Notes under the pieces: model-generated
Databases searched by the model: none
Told to the model about the DNA's origin: nothing
What the model saw: the letters and a program-made list of their open reading frames with translations, nothing else
Part shown: piece by piece, positions 59,401 to 64,000 of the stretch
Position numbering within the stretch: the stretch's first letter is position 1
Layout of the letters: every line of letters begins with the position of its first letter
Assembly (NCBI GenBank): GCA_023078685.1
Contig: JALGAS010000005.1
Span: 930,001-994,000 of the forward strand
Source of the DNA: Neopestalotiopsis rosae
Taxonomy: Eukaryota; Ascomycota; Sordariomycetes; Amphisphaeriales; Sporocadaceae
Direction: 5' to 3'
Length of the DNA stretch: 64,000 bases
Position numbers and translations under genes: made by a program

Positions 59401-60400
59401 ATTTTTTTTTTTGGTTCTGTGCTCAGATTCAAAACCGTCTCAAGTGCACAAGAAAATATGCAGGCTCCTGTGTTGTGCTTTCTCTTTAAAGAGAATATAC
59501 ATACAAGGCAACTACATTACATGTAAGCAACGACGACCTGCAAGTCAGTCCGTTCAAGGGTTTCTGGACCTGGAAGGCGCTAGGCGTGATGCCGATCTGG
59601 AACACGAAGATACTCTCGAGACGCCATTGCTCTTTGCCTGGGTGTTCTTCAACATGGTTGCTGGCCCTGGCTCATGTCTGTAGACTTGTTGAAGTAGGTG
59701 AGTCTCCTGACAAATGTCTGATGCTGCTCGGTCAGACTCTTCATCCGCCCATATTGTCAATGCTCACCTCACTGCCTCTGTACCTACCTACCACTCTGGG
59801 CGGTGATATTCCTGTTTGCCCACGGGCTGGGCTGGATTGATTACAATGTGCATTGCGCGTTCTTGGACAAGTCTGAAAATAGCAGTCGATTCATTACGCT
59901 CATCACTTTCTGTGCCCTGCATCGATGACTGTGATCTGTTCTGGAGGGCCACGAGTGGGTTCGGTGAGGTCAAGGTGAATCGTTTATTGCATGTACACGA
60001 GCCGGCTACGGGATCTGGCCCGGAGCAATCAATACCCATGAGGCAGTTCTTCGGCCATGGGATATTTTCATCAGCAAGCCGTTCGGCAATGTTTGAACGG
60101 GACCACGGGCGATATGGAGGTAGGGGGAGAAAATAAAAGTGGCTCCTTGTAATTTACAATCACGACATGGAAATTGGGAAACGAAGTGACTACGTACTAT
60201 GATGGGTTTTTTGTGCGTTCGTGCCCCAGGATTCTTGTCGCTCCCTACGACCAATCTAGCGAGCGAGTATACGGCAGAGTCCACGGCCTCGTTCTTCCAC
60301 ATCCCGTAATACCGGGGCGCTCCAGCCTTCTCGGCCAGACAGACAGACGAATATCGGACCATTCGTCCAGTCAGTGAGGGCTTCGTGTCCCAGACTCCCA
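53401..60400. other. gene-poor region, no gene seen
   Basis: About 7 kb without a frame that looks like a protein, on either strand. A minus-strand frame at 54847-55167 has a somewhat protein-like composition but no recognisable family or gene structure. A (CA)10 tract lies at 59230-59249. Confidence 0.45.
59230..59249 (+). repeat. (CA)10 microsatellite
   Basis: Uninterrupted CA repeat preceded by GCGCG. Confidence 0.85.
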
Positions 60401-63400
60401 GGATGCCTAGGTAGGTACACAGGTAGTACTGCTCGGCTGGTTGAGCGTCGCACGGCCATTGGGTGAGGCTCCCTAGATCGGCGCTAGACAGCCAGACGAG
60501 TAGCTATGACCAGGCGGCGACTCGAGGGTCACGATGGCCCGTTATTGCCCGCCCGCTGCCGTAGATGGGCCCTGCGAGATCAGACGCGGCGCTTCACAGA
60601 GCTTGGCCTGGGGCGGGATGGATCTCTGAGATTGAAGACCGGGCTGGCTCCAGTGTTGGGATGGATCATTCATGGAGCTGGGCTATTTCGCAACCAGAGA
60701 GAGGGACACTTGTTGTTTTTGTCCCCACCCTTGGCGCTCAGCTTCAAAGTACCTATCTTGCCTATCTCTACCTTCCTTGTACCAAGTCGCTAACTTGCTG
60801 TACGCGCTTACTAGCTAGGTAGCTAGGTGGCCAGCATCAGGTCAGTACATTAGTGTATTCCGTAGTCTTGTATGGAGAAGAGTGTAAGTTATGTAAGGCA
60901 TCTGTATGGTGCAATCCGTTTGATATGGGGAAAAGTGCGAGGGAAAAAAGAGCCGTCGGACAACTGGCTGGCGGCGTAGGCTAACATGGTAAACAACTAG
61001 CTAGCTCGAATTTGGCTAACCAACCGTTATCATCCGATTGCGCTTTCTTGCCCCATCGACAAACTCACAATCCATATCCATGGATGCTATCAATTCCTCC
61101 ATGTTTTCTCCTTCTGTCTGTGTCCTTGTCGTTCGTCCTCGGGGTCTGCCCTTCTTCCCCCAGAACGAATTGATGAAACAAACTCACATACACATGCACA
61201 CTGCGCCTATAACGTTGGTTTCGTTCGACCTTGCGAGTTTAGATCTCGATATCCGAGAGGACCCTGCTCAGAGATAGATTGCGTGACGAAAGGCGCTTTT
61301 ACCGAATTCGAGAACCTTGGAGTCCTCCGGCATCTTCGCCTATTGTTAAGTTACTCCGTGCATAGGTTTAGAGGTAGGTGCAGGTAAAGTATTGTGCCCA
61401 TGTCATGGAGCGGCGCCGCCGTTGCTTGAGCGAAGTGACATACATGGTTAGTTTAAATAGCCAAGCAAGTATACATACTATTATACCTGGGTCACTTATC
61501 TGCGCCACCTACCTATGCCTATGCGTATACCTGCGCTCTCCGTGCATCCATAAAATCCACCATTTCCCCAAAATATACATGAATACACGGCTGGAATGCG
61601 ACTCCCAATTTGTATCAATTCGCAACATGTATAATGTAGACTTATTCCGCATGTACATACATACATATAAATGTAATTTACTTACTCGGGTCTTCTTATT
61701 GCGTGAGCGCGACGCAACTTTGTCTCTCAATGCCAGCCAACGAAAGTGTTTAGTTTGAGGGCCTGTGCAATGGGAGCAGCATATTGCAATTCTCATTCGC
61801 CTTTTACCTCACCCGCAAGCCCAATGACATAAGTGCAATTATGCACGGCTACTCATGGTCAAGCATTCAACGGGATCTCTCTTCTACTACTCAAGACCCT
61901 GCCAACCTGCCCGGGCAGCAAGAAACGAGACATGCTAGACAGGATACAAGCTTAACGGCCGAGTAAGAAGATCGGCTGAAGAGTTGCTGGCATTGATTGA
62001 TTCTAGAGGACCAGAACTGCAGGGTATTCCGATTCAAAGTACCGCGGATGTACTGGATCGTTCCCCAAGCCGCTCCACGCATGTAGCTTTTCGTCTGTGA
62101 GGGCCGAGAGCGTTGACAGATGCAGCAGCAGATGCAGCGGCGCGACTGTGTGGTTTATTCTTAATTTTTTTGCACCTCTGCCTTTGTGAACCCTGGATCT
62201 TATACAATCCCATTATGACTTGTGCTAATTCGATATCTGATCTCGATACATTCCATTTTCTCTCTCTCGCTCTAGCCATTCTCTCTCGTCTCTTTCCCAA
62301 TCCTAATGATATTAACAATCAATTATTATTTCTGGCCCCGTCCTAATTACTTGCCCTCCGGTCCTCTCTGTTGCCCCCCCTCCCGTTCCCTGTCTGTCCA
62401 CTTTACGCCGCTTCATTTAGCAGGGCCCTTGTAGGCGCAGACAACCCCACCACACCCCCTCTGGCCAGGGTGATGCAGCATGACCCAGGGTCCTCTGCAG
62501 CTACTGCGAGGAGGGGCAGCAGGGGCCACCGATTCAACTACTACCAGGCCAAATTTGTTCATGAATCTCGAACGAGGGTTTCCGGACAGTCGATCAGGAT
62601 GCAGCAATACCAGCAACAGAAAAGATGCCTAGGTACGAAGAGAGAAGCGTCCTGGGCGAAGCCGGGCCCAAGTGACTCCCTGCTCGAAAGACTCACTCTC
62701 TCACCCTAGTCCCGGGCCGGCGAACCTCCTCCTCGTCATGGGTATACTGCTAGTGGGAGGTGGTCCTTTTGGTCAGCCGTTGCATTGCTGGAGGAGACTT
62801 GTACTTACTCGATTGAGCGCTGGGTCAAGGTCATGGTCGGGCGGCCTAGGTAAGTCGCTGGGCTGTCTGGTGGCTACGGTGCTCACACTACTGGGAAAGA
62901 TAGGCCGGTAGGTAAGGTAGGCGTAAGAAAAATACGCTACGGCTTGGAGACATGTAGCCCGTCGACCGTGGGCCGATACCCACTAAACTAGGTAAGTACC
63001 TACCCACGACAACCACTACTTATTTTTTTCCTGGCGGCCAAACTACTACCTACCTGCTGTCTGGTACCCTGCCTTACCTCTGACCCCCCTCCCCATCCTC
63101 CTCTCTCAGTCGCCCAAAAAATACCTTACTTCTCAGTTCAAATATTCCCAGCCAATGTATGGCACCTAGGCACTATGTAGTAAGAGGAGCAAGTAGTAGT
63201 ACTACTATGCACGTCTTTTTCACATTTCTCCCATGTACTTTGTTGCTCCTCCCATCGACAGCCGAATGTGCTCTGGTCTCTTTTTTTTGTCAATCCAGTC
63301 TAGACACTAAATAGGCCGTATCCGTTTCTTTGCGTTTTAACCCATCGTTTACGTTATTGACCGTTGCTCGAAAAGGTGGTTCCATATCGCCTGCATTGGC

Positions 63401-64000
63401 CTATATATCCTGATTCTTTCCTCCGGTATCCAGTTCTGTGATCCATCTCCTCCCCTCGATCTTGCCTATCTTCTTAGAAACCTTTTCTCTCTCGTTTCTT
63501 GTCTTTTCAAAAGGTCCACTGGGCAATGGGCTGTTTTCTTTAAACAACGAATTCTGTCTGTCTGTTGTCTTCCTGTCCTCTGTACAGTATTTGGGTTACT
63601 GCGGTTTTTGGGCCTATCTCTCTCGACGAATCATCTCTCCTCCTCTCGAGCAACATTCTGCGCATCTTCTGACGGCAGTGAAAACCACTCGTTTTGGTCT
63701 TTGCATGTGTAATTCTTCATCTCGACGGTATATACACCTGGAAAGGAAATACCACGATCTGGGCCACAGCATAATCAGACCTTCAAGAAGCAGCATCTCG
63801 GGAAGATTGTGCTACTCTCGGTAATCCCTGCCGTGGTCACGAATCCGAGAACAGCCAAAGAAAGAAACAGATAGGAAAATAGACCATTCGTGGTTCTCTC
63901 TTTCCTCTCGTGTCTCCATCGAGCAGTTGTAAAAACTCAAGCTGGCAAGCACAGGACACAGTTCTCGCAATCCGATGACAGAACCTGTCTTGAACACCCC
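60401..64000. other. TAGGTA-rich and CT-rich region, probable upstream region of an outside gene
   Basis: CTAGGTAGGTAC-type and TACCTACC-type words recur (around 60408, 60811, 62846, 62989, 63045). From about 63400 the plus strand is pyrimidine-rich (CTCCTCCCCTCGATCTTGCC), typical of a fungal promoter and 5' leader. No coding frame is convincing. It probably belongs to a plus-strand gene beyond the right edge. Confidence 0.35.

Noticed and set aside
1..64000. CRISPR array, bacterial operon or phage content
   Set aside because: No regularly spaced direct repeats, no Shine-Dalgarno sites; all genes have fungal introns and families.

Overview
The window reads as nuclear DNA of a filamentous ascomycete, most likely a Sordariomycete of hypocrealean type. 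The protein genes carry short GT-AG introns of about 50 to 110 bases with CTAAC or CTGAC branch sites. The protein families are typical of such fungi: a kinesin-8, a CYP monooxygenase, a Pth11/rhodopsin-type membrane protein, GH115 and GH76 enzymes, a NACHT-ankyrin protein and small secreted proteins. A 5S rRNA gene lies alone among protein genes, as is usual in these fungi. The species cannot be named from sequence alone. All gene models were spliced by hand from the sequence.

The left part (0 to 36.5 kb) holds nearly all the genes. In order: a small secreted protein (-), a complete kinesin-8 motor (+), a repeat-bearing spacer, a cysteine-rich secreted protein (-), an SDR plus cytochrome P450 pair (+ +), a rhodopsin-like 7TM protein (-), a secreted alpha/beta hydrolase (+), a multi-pass membrane protein (+) directly upstream of an NLR-type protein (+), a Gtt1-like glutathione transferase (+), a small two-TM protein (+), a GH115 xylan alpha-glucuronidase (-), an aldo-keto reductase (+) and a GH76 Dfg5/Dcw1-type cell wall enzyme (-).

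The right part (36.5 to 64 kb) is gene-poor. It has one Ser/Thr-rich coiled-coil protein (39.3-40.9 kb). A small island at 47.5-50.6 kb contains a full 120-nt 5S rRNA gene, a truncated 5S copy in the same orientation, an intron-containing tRNA-like Pol III gene, an intronless DEDDh exonuclease with a minisatellite tail, and a decayed UstYa-like (DUF3328) fragment. The last 13 kb show no convincing gene and end in CT-rich, TAGGTA-rich sequence that looks like the upstream region of a gene beyond the right edge.

The most interesting items are: (1) an NLR-type gene with a putative TIR/SEFIR-like N-terminal domain, NACHT and ankyrin repeats, interrupted by one frameshift next to a run of A; (2) a family of six same-orientation 16-bp elements (core TTAAAATTGCAGTGAA), each preceded by a short hairpin-like or G-rich segment, four of them within 670 bp; (3) the 5S/tRNA-like/exonuclease island; (4) a perfect 16-bp palindrome in the promoter of the aldo-keto reductase.
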